Positions 21,306-22,245 of a DNA stretch of 22,245 nt are shown here, in pieces. The stretch is taken from NCBI GenBank assembly GCA_001632435.1, contig KV424175.1:1-22245 (forward strand), in the 5' to 3' direction. How positions within the stretch are numbered: the first letter of the stretch is position 1; every line of letters starts with the position of its first letter. The notes under the pieces were generated by a model. It was not told the origin of the DNA and ran no database searches. It worked only from the letters and a program-made list of their open reading frames with translations. Made by a program: the position numbers and the translations under genes. The stretch is from Calocera cornea HHB12733 (Eukaryota; Basidiomycota; Dacrymycetes; Dacrymycetales; Dacrymycetaceae).

Positions 21306-21585
21306 CCCCGAGGGGCCGGCCCTAATATGTCCCTGAGCCCGCGTCGGTAGCAACGACGCGGGACCCACTATGAAATACTACCGTTCTACTCCACTCTATA
21401 CGCACAGATAGCCCTTCGTACACGAAGGGCTAGTACTACGGTCACCCACAAGCCTAGCGGATTCCCTCTCACTCTCGAGATAACTGTCGTACACGACAGC
21501 CATCACAAAGTGGACGAGTTGGGAATTCCGCTACGGAATTTTCTCGTCTGACCGACACGGACCTCCCCCTCTCCGATGTCGGTCA
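21306..21585 (+). promoter_or_regulatory. Leader with six consecutive hairpins before a retroelement-like ORF
   Basis: Perfect inverted repeats follow one another: CCCC/GGGG with the palindrome GGGCCGGCCC (21306-21322); a 9-bp stem CCCGCGTCG/CGACGCGGG (21338-21362); an 11-bp stem (21409-21432) around AC; a 7-bp stem CTGTCGT/ACGACAG (21484-21499) around AC; a compound stem GACGAG...CTCGTC enclosing AATTCCG/CGGAATT (21513-21548); and a 9-bp stem TGACCGACA/TGTCGGTCA (21549-21585). The last stem takes in the first ATG of the downstream frame. This could be part of an LTR, the 5' UTR of a non-LTR element, or a packaging or translation-control structure. Confidence 0.6.
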
Positions 21586-22245
21586 CTATGTTAACCACCG
21601 GCGATTCGGAAGGCTCGTCGACTCCTCGCCGCCCCCTCCCGAATCCATCCCAGCCGGTCCCCGCGATCCAACGGGACCGAAGACAAGGCCCGCGCTACTC
21701 GCTGGACGCGTCCGGTTCGCCCACCGACTCCGAAACGGCGACTCTTGCCCCTGCCAGCTTCGCGCAGAGGCTAGACGCCGCGCGATCCGGATCGAGCGAC
21801 CTCCCCCGGCAGCCCAGAGAGCGCATCGTGGACGATGCACGCTCGGAATTTGACGATCCCGCCAGCTTCCTAGCCCTAGTCGCCGAAATCGAGCTATACG
21901 TCGCAACCGACGCCTCTAACGCCCGCTTGCTCCTCCGCGAACACACCGAGGGGCAAGAAGCCACGTACGGTCTGCCCTCAGACGAAGTCGACCGCCTGCA
22001 ACGCCTCAGCCGCCGGAGCGAGGAAGCGCTTCGGATCCTGCGCCGTTTCGCCCCCGACACCGATCTCCTTTTCGCCGTCGACCCTCGGGGCATGCTCTTA
22101 TCCAACCTCGAACTCGGCAGCCCCCTCTCAGTGGCTCGACCCGCTCTCGCCTTCCTGCTGAAAAGACTGAGCAAGGCAGCTCGGCTCGTGCGACGAGCCT
22201 ACGCCGCGGTCGACGGAGGAGACGCTTCACCGCCCTCCACTCCTT
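21576..22245 (+). CDS. Retroelement-like first ORF (gag-like?), 3' partial
   Basis: The frame opens at ATG 21576 (a second in-frame ATG is at 21588) and is uninterrupted for 223 codons to the window edge. It begins with a Ser/Pro/Arg-rich stretch (for example RRPLPNPSQP), then acidic and helical segments with regular Leu, Glu and Arg (FLALVAEIELYVATDAS; DEVDRLQRLSRRSEEALRIL). That pattern resembles the N-terminal part of gag-like ORF1 proteins of fungal retrotransposons, but no CCHC knuckle, protease or reverse transcriptase falls inside the window, so the class cannot be set. GC-rich DNA also gives long frames on the opposite strand here, yet this one has the more protein-like composition and follows an organised structured leader. 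An ordinary host gene remains possible. Confidence 0.5.
   Translation, partial: MSVTMLTTGDSEGSSTPRRPLPNPSQPVPAIQRDRRQGPRYSLDASGSPTDSETATLAPASFAQRLDAARSGSSDLPRQPRERIVDDARSEFDDPASFLALVAEIELYVATDASNARLLLREHTEGQEATYGLPSDEVDRLQRLSRRSEEALRILRRFAPDTDLLFAVDPRGMLLSNLELGSPLSVARPALAFLLKRLSKAARLVRRAYAAVDGGDASPPSTP

Noticed and set aside
1..22245. tRNA, rRNA or CRISPR arrays
   Set aside because: No T-loop GTTCGANNC motif in a cloverleaf context, no rRNA-like stretch and no spaced direct repeats were seen.

Overview
The window is a piece of a fungal nuclear genome, most likely a basidiomycete (Agaricomycete). The evidence is genes split by many 47-96 bp GT...AG introns, CT-rich leaders, very GC-rich ordinary genes, and a fungal-type Helitron. 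No rRNA, tRNA or CRISPR was seen.

Region 1 (1 to about 10.83 kb) is an AT-richer island; hand counts give 22 G/C of 60 at 3001-3060 and 28 of 60 at 9541-9600. It opens inside a Helitron RepHel gene (+ strand, 5' end outside the window). Removing two short introns at 1686-1741 and 1815-1864 joins the Rep nuclease part and the PIF1-like helicase part into one frame of 1,444 visible residues with every catalytic motif intact. Facing it on the - strand are three multi-exon genes, called here A (6408-4499), B (8025-6844) and C (10422-8429). The RepHel and A stop codons lie only 57 bp apart. A and C are diverged paralogues. Both carry a six-cysteine cluster with almost identical spacing at almost the same residue number (292 and 288), inside an exon flanked by introns of the same position and phase. 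This apparent RepHel plus A-B-C unit is the best candidate for an undescribed system: a Helitron with its own accessory genes.

Region 2 (about 10.83-18 kb) is GC-rich host-like DNA (46 G/C of 60 at 12601-12660). After a 1.3 kb leader with three different 7-bp tandem repeats come an intronless 515-aa protein of uncertain family (12141-13688) and a two-exon, 939-aa, Ser-rich single-pass membrane protein (14993-17868).

Region 3 (18-21.3 kb) is gene-poor. It holds a probable small two-exon gene at 18258-18631 (+), a well-supported 133-aa three-exon gene at 19394-18889 (-), a weaker 65-aa two-exon gene at 20626-20374 (-), and a possible hydrophobic exon at 21030-21214.

Region 4 (21.3 kb to the end) starts with a leader of about 280 bp containing six consecutive hairpins, followed by a reading frame (21576 to beyond the window) that looks like the first ORF of a retroelement. 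Exon structures are hand-spliced and no similarity search could be run, so family names other than the Helitron remain provisional.
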